From: Candidatus Peregrinibacteria bacterium
Lineage (GTDB): Bacteria > Patescibacteriota > Gracilibacteria > UBA1369 > LOWO2-01-FULL-3
Direction: 5' to 3'
NCBI GenBank assembly: GCA_014728975.1
Contig: WJKQ01000083.1
Coordinates: forward strand, 1 to 19,460
DNA length: 19,460 bases
Both the position numbers and the translations under genes were made by a program. The notes below the pieces were generated by a model, which had not been told where the DNA came from, searched no databases, and was given only the letters and a program-made list of their open reading frames with translations. Below are positions 6,904 to 14,064 of the stretch, in pieces; positions within the stretch are counted from its first letter, which is position 1; each line of letters starts with the position of its first letter.

Positions 6904-9486
6904 TCAAGCTTTTACAATTTCGAGGTCCTTACCTTTTTTCAAAACTTTTACTTTATCTCCTTCTTTAAATTCACTATCTAAAAACTTCGCTGTTAAAGGG
7001 TCCTCTATTAATTCCTGAATAGCTCTTCTTACGGGGCGTGCTCCGTATTTTGGATCATAACTGGCTTCAGAAAGAATATCCAGGGCACCATTTGTAACAT
7101 TTAAAGTAATATTTTTTTGGTCAAGCCTGTCTTGAAGATAGTTTAAATGTAATTTGACTATATCTTTAATATTTCCATTTGTAAGAGCATGGAAAACGAT
7201 TATTTTATCTACTCTATTCAAAAATTCCGGCTGAAACTTATCCTTTAAATCATTTAATATATCCTCTTTTAGAGATTCAAAGTCATCCATGGCTTTTTTT
7301 TGTTCATCCGTGGTGATTGAAAAACCGATAGGAGCTGCTTTTTCAGTTAACTTTTTAGCTCCGACGTTGGAAGTCATAATAATAATTGTATTCCTGAAAT
7401 CAACTTTTCTGCCTTTTGCGTCAGTTAATTCACCATCCTCCAAAATTTGAAGCAATAAATTGAAAACATCGGGATGAGCTTTTTCAATTTCATCAAAAAG
7501 AATTACACTATAAGGCTTTCTTCTTACAGATTCTGTTAATTGTCCGCCTTCTTCATAACCAATATATCCTGCGGTCGCTCCAACAAGCCTTGAAGTATTA
7601 TGTCTTTCCATAAACTCACTCATGTCTATTTTAATTAACGCATTTCTGTCGTTAAAAATTTCTTCGGCCAAAGTTTTTACAAGTTCAGTTTTACCAACAC
7701 CTGTAGGGCCCATAAAAATAAATGAACCGATCGGGCGTTTTTCATCTGCAAAACCTGCGCGTGACCTCCTTATAGCTTTTGATACTGCTTCGATAGCTTC
7801 GTCCTGTCCGATTATTCTTTTTTTAAGCGCCTTTTCCAGAGATTTTAATTTTGAAATATCGTTTTTCATAAGTTTGGTAACGGGAACTCCGGTCATTGTT
7901 GAAACTATTTCCGCGATATTGTTTTCTCCTAATTTTTCTCTTTTTGATCTTGGAATTTTTACATACCTTTGTTCATCAATTTTTCTGATAAGATCAAGTT
8001 CCTCATTTCTTAGCTCGGCTGCTTTTTCATAATCCTGTCTGGCGACACTGTTTTCTTTCTTTTTTATTACGTTTGTTAATTTTTTTTGTAATTTCCTAAT
8101 TTTATCACTGTTTCCTTTTGCTTTTATTCGCTTTTTCGCGGCGGCCTCATCAATAAGATCAATAGCCTTATCCGGTAAAAACCGATCATTGATATATCTT
8201 TTTGATAAATGAACGGACGAAACAAGAGCATTATCTGAAATAATTAAATTATGATGATCTTCAAATGATTCTCTTATACCTTTTAGTATAGTAAATGTTT
8301 CATCAACGTCAGTTTCTTCAACTGTTACAGATTGAAATCGTCTTTCCAAAGCCGCATCTTTTTCAATATTTTTTCTATACTCACTTGTTGTGGTTGCTCC
8401 TATAACCTGAACTTTGCCTCTTGATAGAGCGGGTTTTAAAATATTAGCCGCATCAAGGCTGCCTTCGGCACTCCCTGCTCCTATCACTGTATGAAGTTCG
8501 TCAATAAATAAAATTATATTGTCCTGAGAAGCGGCTTCTTCAAGAATATGTTTTACTCTTTCTTCAAATTCTCCTCTATATTTTGTGCCTGCCACAACAG
8601 AAGCCATAGAAAGTGAAAGAATTTTTTTATCTAAAATATTATCCGGAACCTGTTCATTTGCAATTGCCTGAGCCAGTCCTTCACAGACTGCGGTTTTACC
8701 GACTCCGGATTCTCCGATTAATACAGGATTATTTTTTGTTTTACGTGATAAAATACTGACAACTCTTTCGATTTCTTTACTACGGCCTATAATAGGCCCC
8801 ACTTTTCCTTCCTTTGTTTCTTCAACAAGATCTGATGTAAAGTAATCCAATGCTGGAGTGTTTGAATTTTTTTGACCTTTCTTTTTCTTTGGATATTCAT
8901 TAGCTTCTTTTTGTTGTCCTGAAAGAACTCCCTGAAGACCTGTAAGAAAAAATTCGATAGGATTCACCATTTGCTGATTTTTTGGAGGTAATTGGGCTGA
9001 AGCAACTGAATCCTGGGTAGGATGATTTTTTGCGCGCTCAAATATCTCCAGAATTTGCTCCTTAATATCAGATGGAGATACCTTCATATTTTCAAGAATT
9101 ACTGTTGCCGCAGTATTATCCTGAGATACTAATGAAAAAAGCAGATGTTCGGTTCCAACAAAAGAATGACCAAAATCATAAGCTGTTTTTACAGCTTCCT
9201 CTATAACTTCTTTTGCAAAACCGCTTAACCCGCCTGAAGGACTTGAAGAACCTCTTGAAGTGCTGGATCTTCCAACAGTTTTAAGTACTAAATTAACATT
9301 ATCAAGAGATACGCCAAAGTTTATTAAAATAGAAGCGCCCAATGAATTTTCCTGTGCTAAAATACCAATTAATAGATGTTCTGTCCCCACATAATTTAAT
9401 TTTGACTCTTTAGCCTTTTCCTGAGCGACAATCAACGCTCTTTTTGCTTCTTTTGTAAATTTATCGAAATGATTTATTTCACTCAT
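6904..9486 (-). CDS. clpC: ClpC-type AAA+ unfoldase, ClpP partner
   Basis: 860-residue Hsp100 ATPase. It unfolds proteins and feeds them to the ClpP protease. Visible parts: a double Clp_N repeat (about 1-145, two EHLL motifs), a Lys/Gln-rich linker, first AAA+ module with Walker A GESGVGKT and Walker B ILFIDELHT, a UVR-type coiled middle domain (RQDYEKAAELRNEELDL) diagnostic of ClpC rather than ClpB, then the second AAA+ module with GPTGVGKT and VILFDEIEKAHPD. The loop sequence APIGFS supplies the [LIV]-G-F tripeptide that docks on ClpP, so it should act in proteolysis; clpP is not in this window. Length matches the family (810-860). It has its own promoter with a perfect CIRCE operator about 120 nt upstream. 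The 5' leader is AT-rich with no Shine-Dalgarno. It is followed by rpsA. Confidence 0.95.
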   Translation of the reverse strand: MSEINHFDKFTKEAKRALIVAQEKAKESKLNYVGTEHLLIGILAQENSLGASILINFGVSLDNVNLVLKTVGRSSTSRGSSSPSGGLSGFAKEVIEEAVKTAYDFGHSFVGTEHLLFSLVSQDNTAATVILENMKVSPSDIKEQILEIFERAKNHPTQDSVASAQLPPKNQQMVNPIEFFLTGLQGVLSGQQKEANEYPKKKKGQKNSNTPALDYFTSDLVEETKEGKVGPIIGRSKEIERVVSILSRKTKNNPVLIGESGVGKTAVCEGLAQAIANEQVPDNILDKKILSLSMASVVAGTKYRGEFEERVKHILEEAASQDNIILFIDELHTVIGAGSAEGSLDAANILKPALSRGKVQVIGATTTSEYRKNIEKDAALERRFQSVTVEETDVDETFTILKGIRESFEDHHNLIISDNALVSSVHLSKRYINDRFLPDKAIDLIDEAAAKKRIKAKGNSDKIRKLQKKLTNVIKKKENSVARQDYEKAAELRNEELDLIRKIDEQRYVKIPRSKREKLGENNIAEIVSTMTGVPVTKLMKNDISKLKSLEKALKKRIIGQDEAIEAVSKAIRRSRAGFADEKRPIGSFIFMGPTGVGKTELVKTLAEEIFNDRNALIKIDMSEFMERHNTSRLVGATAGYIGYEEGGQLTESVRRKPYSVILFDEIEKAHPDVFNLLLQILEDGELTDAKGRKVDFRNTIIIMTSNVGAKKLTEKAAPIGFSITTDEQKKAMDDFESLKEDILNDLKDKFQPEFLNRVDKIIVFHALTNGNIKDIVKLHLNYLQDRLDQKNITLNVTNGALDILSEASYDPKYGARPVRRAIQELIEDPLTAKFLDSEFKEGDKVKVLKKGKDLEIVKA

Positions 9487-9604
9487 AATTTATTTTAAAT
9501 AATTTTCAAATAATTTTATCATAAAATCAATAAACATAGAACATTAAATACTCAAATAATCTTTACTTAAGAATAAATAATTGTATGTATTGTATGTTAG
9601 GATG

Positions 9605-9631
9605 TTAGCACTCTTAATTTTAGAGTGCTAA
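9605..9631. promoter_or_regulatory. CIRCE operator (HrcA binding site)
   Basis: A perfect CIRCE element: TTAGCACTC (9605-9613), nine-base spacer (9614-9622), GAGTGCTAA (9623-9631). This is the consensus site of the heat-shock repressor HrcA, with no mismatch in either arm. It overlaps the -10 box and spacer of the clpC promoter, so bound HrcA should block RNA polymerase. It would also lie at the very 5' end of the clpC transcript. hrcA is not in this window. Confidence 0.95.
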
Positions 9632-9645
9632 AAAATGTTTGTCAA
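9617..9645 (-). promoter_or_regulatory. clpC promoter, consensus sigma-70 type
   Basis: On the - strand, TTGACA (9640-9645), a 17-nt spacer and TAAAAT (9617-9622) form a near-consensus housekeeping promoter. Transcription should start near 9610 and give a leader of about 120 nt before the clpC ATG. The -35 box overlaps the TGA stop of mpg, so mpg ends exactly where the clpC promoter begins. The CIRCE operator covers the -10 box. Confidence 0.85.
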
Positions 9646-10163
9646 GTTATTTCTGCTGTAAACCGCCATTCAAGATTAGTTCCCTTATTTATCCCAATTC
9701 TTTTGGAACTTTTTACGTTATAAACAATTTGGTTATCTTTAATATAAAAATCTGGATTCGTACATAAATCAATACCATTGTCCTTTTTATTAATATTAAA
9801 TGCCCGGCATAATTTTCCCGGACCGTCTAATTTTTCATTTGAATTAAAACCCGAAACAGGTTTTACACCACGTATAAGTACGGCGGATCCTATTTCTTCC
9901 TTTTCAGTAACTATATTGAAGCAGTAATACATTCCATAAATAAAATAAACATATACAAACCCCGCTTTTCCGAACATAACTTTATTTCTCTTTGTCTCAC
10001 CTTTATACGCATGACATGCCGGATCCATAGAACCGATATATGCTTCAACTTCGTTTATTTGTCCTACAAACTGATCTTTAATCAAATATTTACCTAAAAG
10101 ATCTTTAGCTACATCGAGAGTAGGTCTGCTGAAAAAATTTCTTTTTAATTTATTCATCTTCAA
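9642..10163 (-). CDS. mpg: DNA-3-methyladenine glycosylase, AAG/MPG type
   Basis: 173-residue AAG-fold glycosylase that removes alkylated purines (3-methyladenine, and in relatives hypoxanthine) to start base excision repair. Family motifs: RPTLDVAKDLLGKYL, NEVEAYIG (containing the expected catalytic Glu), PACHAYKGETKRN, VYVYFIYGMYYCFN, VLIRGVKP and DGPGKLCRAF. It is slightly short for the family (usually 180-200) but all core blocks are present. The start shown overlaps the upstream lipoprotein gene by 14 nt. A second in-frame ATG two codons later (10155-10157, MNKLKR) is equally plausible and gives the junction ATGAATAA. The gene is likely translationally coupled to the lipoprotein gene. 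Its TGA stop lies in the clpC promoter -35 box. Confidence 0.92.
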   Translation of the reverse strand: MKMNKLKRNFFSRPTLDVAKDLLGKYLIKDQFVGQINEVEAYIGSMDPACHAYKGETKRNKVMFGKAGFVYVYFIYGMYYCFNIVTEKEEIGSAVLIRGVKPVSGFNSNEKLDGPGKLCRAFNINKKDNGIDLCTNPDFYIKDNQIVYNVKSSKRIGINKGTNLEWRFTAEIT

Positions 10164-11394
10164 TTTCGATAGGCGTAATACTGTCCGCCATTACGATCAT
10201 TAAAGATTCATATTCGACCGGACCGCTAACCCTGTAATTTTGATTATCAATTGACGCGTATATATTTATTTTTCCATTTTCAATAACTTTTACCCCGTTC
10301 CCATTCGGAAAATTTATATTTGTGCCTGGCGGAAGATCGTCTGAAATAACATCAAGGGAAATTATTTCATTTTCATCAGTCACAGATTCATCACTGAAAC
10401 CATAATGATGTCTTACACCTTCTTCGGTTCCGCGGGATCCAGCATAATACCAATTTGATGGATATTTTGCGCTGAAATGGTAGGGGAGGCTTTCAAAGGA
10501 AGTAAGTTCCATGTCGATTTCAGGAACTTCAGATATTTCCTCAACTCCTGTTTCTTCAGCGGATGTTTCCTCAGTTGTTGTTTCTTCCTCAAATCCTGAA
10601 TCTATAATTTCATCTTCTTCTACAGTAAAACCTGTGAATCTAAATTCAGAAATCATCTCATTAAATATTTTTTTATTTTCCTCATTAAAATTTTCATTTT
10701 CAATGAAAGAAATCCTATAAACCAGCCCGCTTCTGTAAATATAATAATCGACCATTTCTCCACTCTTTAAAACTTTGACAGCGTCTAAGTTATCAACGCC
10801 GATAACTTTAAATTCGTATTCGTCTATTTCAGGATGCCTTTCATCCATAAAAGAAGTTAGTGCACTTATTTGACCTTCTTCTTCTGGAATAACCGGTTCG
10901 TAGGCATAAATAAACTGGGAGATCTCAATACTGTCGCCTTCACCATCTTCAGAAGGAGCATGAAAGCTTATTTTATCGGGCCTTTCTTCAATTTCCCAGT
11001 CATCGTAATATTTAAGTTGGATACCAAAATCAGTATTTTTATAGCCGATAAAATCGGCTTCTTCATCTTCATCCTCAAGTACCTCTGTAACTGAAATACC
11101 GGTTACTTCAAATACCTGATCATCCGGATTTTTAAATCCCATTACTTTAACTTTATTGTTTAAATATTGGGAATTGGAAAGATTTATGGAAAGACTGCGT
11201 AAAGGTGTTGCGACATCATTTTCGTCTGTAAGTAAATGAGTTCCCGAAAAATCATCTCCGGATTTCTGTTCTGTTAAAATACCGGTCATGGACATTGTTT
11301 CAGCTTCGTCTCTGACGTATTCATCGTTGTCGCATCCGGCTAAAAACATTGGGACACAAATAACAATGGCTGATAATAAAGCTATTCTTTTCAT
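10150..11394 (-). CDS. Lipoprotein with PsbP-like domain
   Basis: 414-residue predicted lipoprotein. The signal peptide MKRIALLSAIVICVPMF is followed by the lipobox LAGC (cysteine at residue 21). Residues 30-108 form a small beta-rich domain (MTGILTEQKSGDDFSGTHLL ... KVKVMGFKNPDDQVFEVTG), possibly OB-like. Residues about 115-255 resemble the PsbP / PsbP-like fold: FGIQLKYYDDWEIEE, then repeated strands ending in FNEMISEFRFTGF. A Glu/Thr-rich linker (about 258-300) leads to a second, partial PsbP-like unit (FSAKYPSNWYYAG). Similar lipoproteins are common and uncharacterised; no enzymatic role is claimed. It lies 44 nt after ruvB on the same strand and overlaps mpg. Confidence 0.72.
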   Translation of the reverse strand: MKRIALLSAIVICVPMFLAGCDNDEYVRDEAETMSMTGILTEQKSGDDFSGTHLLTDENDVATPLRSLSINLSNSQYLNNKVKVMGFKNPDDQVFEVTGISVTEVLEDEDEEADFIGYKNTDFGIQLKYYDDWEIEERPDKISFHAPSEDGEGDSIEISQFIYAYEPVIPEEEGQISALTSFMDERHPEIDEYEFKVIGVDNLDAVKVLKSGEMVDYYIYRSGLVYRISFIENENFNEENKKIFNEMISEFRFTGFTVEEDEIIDSGFEEETTTEETSAEETGVEEISEVPEIDMELTSFESLPYHFSAKYPSNWYYAGSRGTEEGVRHHYGFSDESVTDENEIISLDVISDDLPPGTNINFPNGNGVKVIENGKINIYASIDNQNYRVSGPVEYESLMIVMADSITPIEIEDE

Positions 11395-11438
11395 GGCTGT
11401 TTATTAAATAACAGGACGATTATAATTAAATTAATAAA

Positions 11439-12464
11439 TTATTTCAAAAGATTCGGTTGATTAAAACCGAGATGATTATATGCTTTTTCTGTGACCAAGC
11501 GTCCTTTTGAGGTTCGTTCCAGAAACCCAAGCTGAATCAGATAGGGTTCGTAAATATCTTCAATTGTTTCCTGTTCTTCACTGGTAGCGGCTGCTATAGT
11601 ATTAAGCCCAACAGGCCCCCCTTTGAATTTATCAATAATCAATTTAAGAATTTCTCTATCCATATTATCCAGACCTATTTTATCGACTCCGATAGATTCA
11701 AGTGCTTCATTTAAGACCGATATATTAATTTTGGATTTATGTTTCACATCTGCGTAATCCCGGACACGTTTTAGTAAACGATTGGCAATTCGGGGGGTTT
11801 TTCGGCAGGATTTTGCAAGAATTATGGCAATTTCTTCAGAAATACTGCAGTCCAAAATTTTCGCAGACCTTAAAATTATCTCTTTAATATCTTCATCTGA
11901 ATAAAATTGAAGTTTATATATATTTCCAAAACGTGCACGAAGAGGGGCCGATAACATGCTCATTTTTGTAGTTGCACCGATAAGGGTAAATTTTGGAAGG
12001 TTTATACGCATATTCCTGGCGGAGGGACCTTTTCCGATAATAATATCAATACCGAAATCTTCCATGGCTGTATATAAGATCTCCTCAATAACAGGTTTTA
12101 ACCTATGGATTTCATCAATAAAAAGGATGTCATACTCCTTAAGATTTGAAATAATTGAAGCAATATCGCCTTGCTTCTCAAGAGCAGGGCCGGAAGTAAC
12201 CTTTATATTGACATCCATTTCTTTGGCAATAATATTTGCAAGTGTGGTTTTTCCAAGGCCGGGAGCGCCGTGTAAAAGTACATGATCAAGACCCTCCGAT
12301 CTTTTCTTTGCCGCTTTAATGGAAATTTCCAGATTATCTTTGACAACTTTTTGTCCTATATATTCATCAAAAATTTTCGGCCGGAGTTTATTTTCAAATT
12401 GTGAAAATTCATCGGCTCGGGGAGAGACCACTCTTTCCGGATTTTCAGCTTCACTGTTTATCAT
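11439..12464 (-). CDS. ruvB: Holliday junction branch migration ATPase RuvB
   Basis: 341 residues, the standard length. With RuvA it drives branch migration of Holliday junctions ahead of RuvC cleavage. The AAA+ core shows FDEYIGQ, Walker [11 protein letters not shown], Walker [10 protein letters not shown], sensor 1 LIGATTK and arginine finger region APLRARFG. The C-terminal winged helix has [19 protein letters not shown] and [21 protein letters not shown]. The start codon overlaps the previous gene's stop in TAATG (shared base 12464), implying translational coupling with the PH-domain gene. ruvA and ruvC are not in this window. Confidence 0.97.
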   Translation of the reverse strand: MINSEAENPERVVSPRADEFSQFENKLRPKIFDEYIGQKVVKDNLEISIKAAKKRSEGLDHVLLHGAPGLGKTTLANIIAKEMDVNIKVTSGPALEKQGDIASIISNLKEYDILFIDEIHRLKPVIEEILYTAMEDFGIDIIIGKGPSARNMRINLPKFTLIGATTKMSMLSAPLRARFGNIYKLQFYSDEDIKEIILRSAKILDCSISEEIAIILAKSCRKTPRIANRLLKRVRDYADVKHKSKINISVLNEALESIGVDKIGLDNMDREILKLIIDKFKGGPVGLNTIAAATSEEQETIEDIYEPYLIQLGFLERTSKGRLVTEKAYNHLGFNQPNLLK

Positions 12465-12943
12465 TAGGTGTGTTTTACATGATAAATAAATTGACGAATC
12501 TTTTCGGGGTCAGGAGCATGTGCAAATTCAATAGTTATATAGGAGGAGGCAGTATCAAGTCTGAGCATTCCATAATCAAAAAGCCAGAAACTTGCCAAAA
12601 TACCTTTTTCTTCAGTCTGAACATCCTGAATGTCATCCAATAAAGCTTCTGCTTCATCTCTAACCGTTAAATACTTCCAGTCGATATACACAACTCTTTG
12701 GTTTGTAATAATAACTTTATCCAGCCAATAAATAAGTGAAACATAAATAGCTATCAGAGCGAAAAGGAAAAAAACTATCAGATGCGCAATAAAAAAACCT
12801 TTATTGGATAATATTGGCTGGAATAGAAAAATTAATAGAAAAAATGGAAAAGCTCCCACAATAACTTTCAAAATATTACCTATAAACGGCGTTGGATGAT
12901 GATGATAAACCTTTAATATTTGTTCCCCTTCACGCAGCTGCAT
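12464..12943 (-). CDS. Two-TM membrane protein with bacterial PH domain
   Basis: 159 residues resembling small bPH2/YdbS-like membrane proteins. A short N-terminus ([17 protein letters not shown]) precedes two membrane helices (about 22-43 and 50-70). The C-terminal half follows the bacterial PH pattern: [40 protein letters not shown], then [30 protein letters not shown]. The function of these proteins is unknown; a membrane-associated scaffolding role is often guessed. It is first in the ruvB run and coupled to ruvB by TAATG. A probable promoter lies in and before the start of the divergent CPBP gene. Confidence 0.78.
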   Translation of the reverse strand: MQLREGEQILKVYHHHPTPFIGNILKVIVGAFPFFLLIFLFQPILSNKGFFIAHLIVFFLFALIAIYVSLIYWLDKVIITNQRVVYIDWKYLTVRDEAEALLDDIQDVQTEEKGILASFWLFDYGMLRLDTASSYITIEFAHAPDPEKIRQFIYHVKHT

Positions 12944-12948
12944 AAATT
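12920..12948 (+). promoter_or_regulatory. Candidate promoter of the CPBP protease gene
   Basis: TTGTTC (12920-12925), a 17-nt spacer and TAAATT (12943-12948) precede the CPBP start by about 38 nt and overlap the 5' end of the divergent PH gene. The boxes are moderate matches. If both this and the - strand candidate are real, the 43-bp divergent gap is served by two interlocked promoters. Confidence 0.35.
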
Positions 12949-12976
12949 TTGTAAAATAATATTAGTATATATTGCT

Positions 12977-13004
12977 ATTTTAGCTCATGAAAAAGTATTT
13001 TCAA
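12977..13004 (-). promoter_or_regulatory. Candidate promoter of the PH-ruvB-lipoprotein-mpg run
   Basis: On the - strand, TTGAAA (12999-13004), a 16-nt spacer and TAAAAT (12977-12982) lie upstream of the PH gene. The -35 box is inside the first codons of the divergent CPBP gene. The boxes match well but the region is AT-rich, so this remains a sequence-only call. Confidence 0.5.
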
Positions 13005-13727
13005 GCACCATGGTCCATACAGGATATTCTTATCATCTTTTCTGCGACGGCGATTTTAATTGTAGGAACTCTTTTGGGCATGGAAATTCTTAATCTCAGA
13101 ACTTACATAGAGGCATCACCATACAGAACTTTTTATCTTTTGGGAATATTTTTGTTGCAGTGGATATTAATATTAATACCCCTTATTGTCCTGACTCTAA
13201 TTAAATATAAACTCAAAAAAAAATACTTCGGATTTAAAAAAACGGGAACCTGGAAAATATTTAAACTGGTTGCCTCAGGTTATCTGTTATTTGTGGGAAT
13301 TAGTTTTATAATTTCTTTGATAATTTTATATACAGGCTTAAAAATACCTGGTTATCAGCTTCAGGAAAAAGTTTTGCCAATTTTCGGAGACGGGCTTTTA
13401 AGCATCATAATCGCCGGAATAATTATTGTAATTGTCGCTCCACCGCTTGAAGAAATATTTTTTAGGGGATTTTTGCTGCGTTCCCTGACCAATAAAGTAG
13501 GAATAATGTACGGGAGTATTTTTTCAGCAGGAATATTTGCTGTATTTCATATGCAGTGGCAGAGCATTATACCGATTTTTATACTTGGACTGATTATTAA
13601 TTCTTTGGTTCTTAAAAGTAAATCAATCTGGCCGGCAATTTACTTTCATGTTTTTAATAACGCGATAGCTTTTACCTTTGAAGTTTTAATAATAAAAGAG
13701 GTTGTACCTTTAGAAACTGTTGTTTAG
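12987..13727 (+). CDS. CPBP family intramembrane metalloprotease
   Basis: 246-residue polytopic membrane protein with about seven predicted helices and the CPBP (Abi) signatures. Motif 1 is PPLEEIFFRGFLLRSL (EExxxR, glutamates as nucleophile/metal ligand). Motif 2 is FAVFHMQW and motif 3 is IYFHVFNN, each giving a conserved histidine. Bacterial members are glutamate-type intramembrane proteases, some linked to bacteriocin immunity or surface-protein processing; the substrate here is unknown. It is divergent from the PH-ruvB run and ends 22 bp before the tRNA-Arg gene. The tRNA promoter -10 box covers its stop codon. No Shine-Dalgarno is seen. Confidence 0.88.
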   Translation: MKKYFQAPWSIQDILIIFSATAILIVGTLLGMEILNLRTYIEASPYRTFYLLGIFLLQWILILIPLIVLTLIKYKLKKKYFGFKKTGTWKIFKLVASGYLLFVGISFIISLIILYTGLKIPGYQLQEKVLPIFGDGLLSIIIAGIIIVIVAPPLEEIFFRGFLLRSLTNKVGIMYGSIFSAGIFAVFHMQWQSIIPIFILGLIINSLVLKSKSIWPAIYFHVFNNAIAFTFEVLIIKEVVPLETVV

Positions 13728-13730
13728 AAT
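13702..13730 (+). promoter_or_regulatory. tRNA-Arg promoter
   Basis: TTGTAC (13702-13707), 17-nt spacer, TAGAAT (13725-13730), placing the transcription start near 13737, just ahead of the tRNA at 13750. The -10 box begins on the TAG stop of the CPBP gene. Confidence 0.6.
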
Positions 13731-13749
13731 AATCAAAGCCAAATATCCT

Positions 13750-13826
13750 GCCCGAGTAGCTCAGCTGGATAGAGCAGCGCCCTTCTAAGGCGAAGGTCAC
13801 AGGTTCGAATCCTGTCTCGGGTACCA
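13750..13826 (+). tRNA. tRNA-Arg (anticodon UCU), CCA encoded
   Basis: A full cloverleaf can be folded by eye. Acceptor stem GCCCGAG (13750-13756) pairs with CTCGGGT (13816-13822), with a G-U at 1-72. D arm is GCTC...GAGC. The anticodon loop CTTCTAA (13782-13788) has TCT at 13784-13786. T arm is ACAGG-TTCGAAT-CCTGT (13799-13815). Discriminator A is followed by an encoded CCA (13824-13826). It reads AGA/AGG, the expected main arginine codons in AT-rich DNA. A37 (13787) is the position TsaE helps convert to t6A in tRNAs reading ANN codons. Pair 27-43 (G13777-A13793) is a mismatch at the top of the anticodon stem. Confidence 0.96.
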
Positions 13827-13860
13827 TTTTGGGTTTTTTAAAAATATAAAATATTCCCAC

Positions 13861-13882
13861 TTTGACAATATATAAAATTATA
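13861..13882 (+). repeat. Imperfect direct repeat, left copy
   Basis: tttgacaa-N3-ATAAAAT here resembles 14901-14922, on the other side of the GC-rich gene. Both copies carry the -35 box of a promoter, so shared promoter function could account for much of the likeness. Confidence 0.35.
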
Positions 13883-13889
13883 CTAAAAT
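13862..13889 (+). promoter_or_regulatory. Promoter of the cysteine-rich gene leader
   Basis: TTGACA (13862-13867), a 16-nt spacer and TAAAAT (13884-13889) form a near-consensus promoter starting transcription near 13896. The only gene downstream in this direction before the next promoter is the cysteine-rich ORF, implying a leader of roughly 170 nt. An overlapping TATACT at 13879-13884 is poorly spaced (11 nt). Confidence 0.6.
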
Positions 13890-13895
13890 ATAAGC

Positions 13896-14064
13896 TCTGT
13901 TCTTGATTTTTATGCGCAACTTATTGGTTAGCTCATAAAACAGGACAGAAGAACTTTAAAAACCCGCATCAGGTGATTGTGGAAAAGGGACTGATCCGCT
14001 GTGAAGACAAAAACTTGCCTTTATAGCAGATCAGTTCTACAAAAACCACAAAAGGAGAACACGA
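13896..14064 (+). promoter_or_regulatory. Long structured 5' leader of the cysteine-rich gene
   Basis: This 170-nt segment can form two nested helices just before the start codon. The inner stem pairs 13987-14002 with 14023-14038 (16 pairs including G-U pairs, one C-A mismatch; core ACTGATC / GATCAGT). The outer stem pairs TTGTGG (13977-13982) with CCACAA (14046-14051). The Shine-Dalgarno follows directly after the outer stem. Short frames exist (a 9-codon ATG frame at 13912-13938; a GTG frame at 13973-14026), but neither has a ribosome site or coding character. It matches no riboswitch class I can identify. It could be a translational control element, a small RNA, or the remnant of another sequence. 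Confidence 0.45.
14052..14057 (+). promoter_or_regulatory. Strong Shine-Dalgarno of the cysteine-rich gene
   Basis: AAGGAG lies seven bases before the ATG at 14065, an ideal spacing. It fixes the start and stands out because I found no comparably strong Shine-Dalgarno upstream of any other complete gene in this window. Confidence 0.85.

Noticed and set aside
9642..9644. TGA recoded as Gly or Trp, as in some CPR lineages
   Set aside because: mpg and the HD gene end at TGA at the expected family length, so TGA acts as a stop here.
13672..13860. 62-residue - strand ORF containing ETGFEPVTFALEGRCSIQL
   Set aside because: It is the antisense of the tRNA-Arg gene; this peptide is a well-known false prediction from tRNA loci.
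13940..14022. Resemblance of the leader to a cobalamin riboswitch (GGTG, GGGACTGATCCGCTGTGA)
   Set aside because: The conserved blocks are in the wrong order and the GGTG hairpin and later conserved helices are missing; the gene has no link to B12.
13907..14026. Short open frame in the leader (GTG start at 13973), and a 9-codon ATG frame at 13912-13938
   Set aside because: No ribosome site, no good start for the longer frame, and length within chance; kept only as a note in the leader entry.
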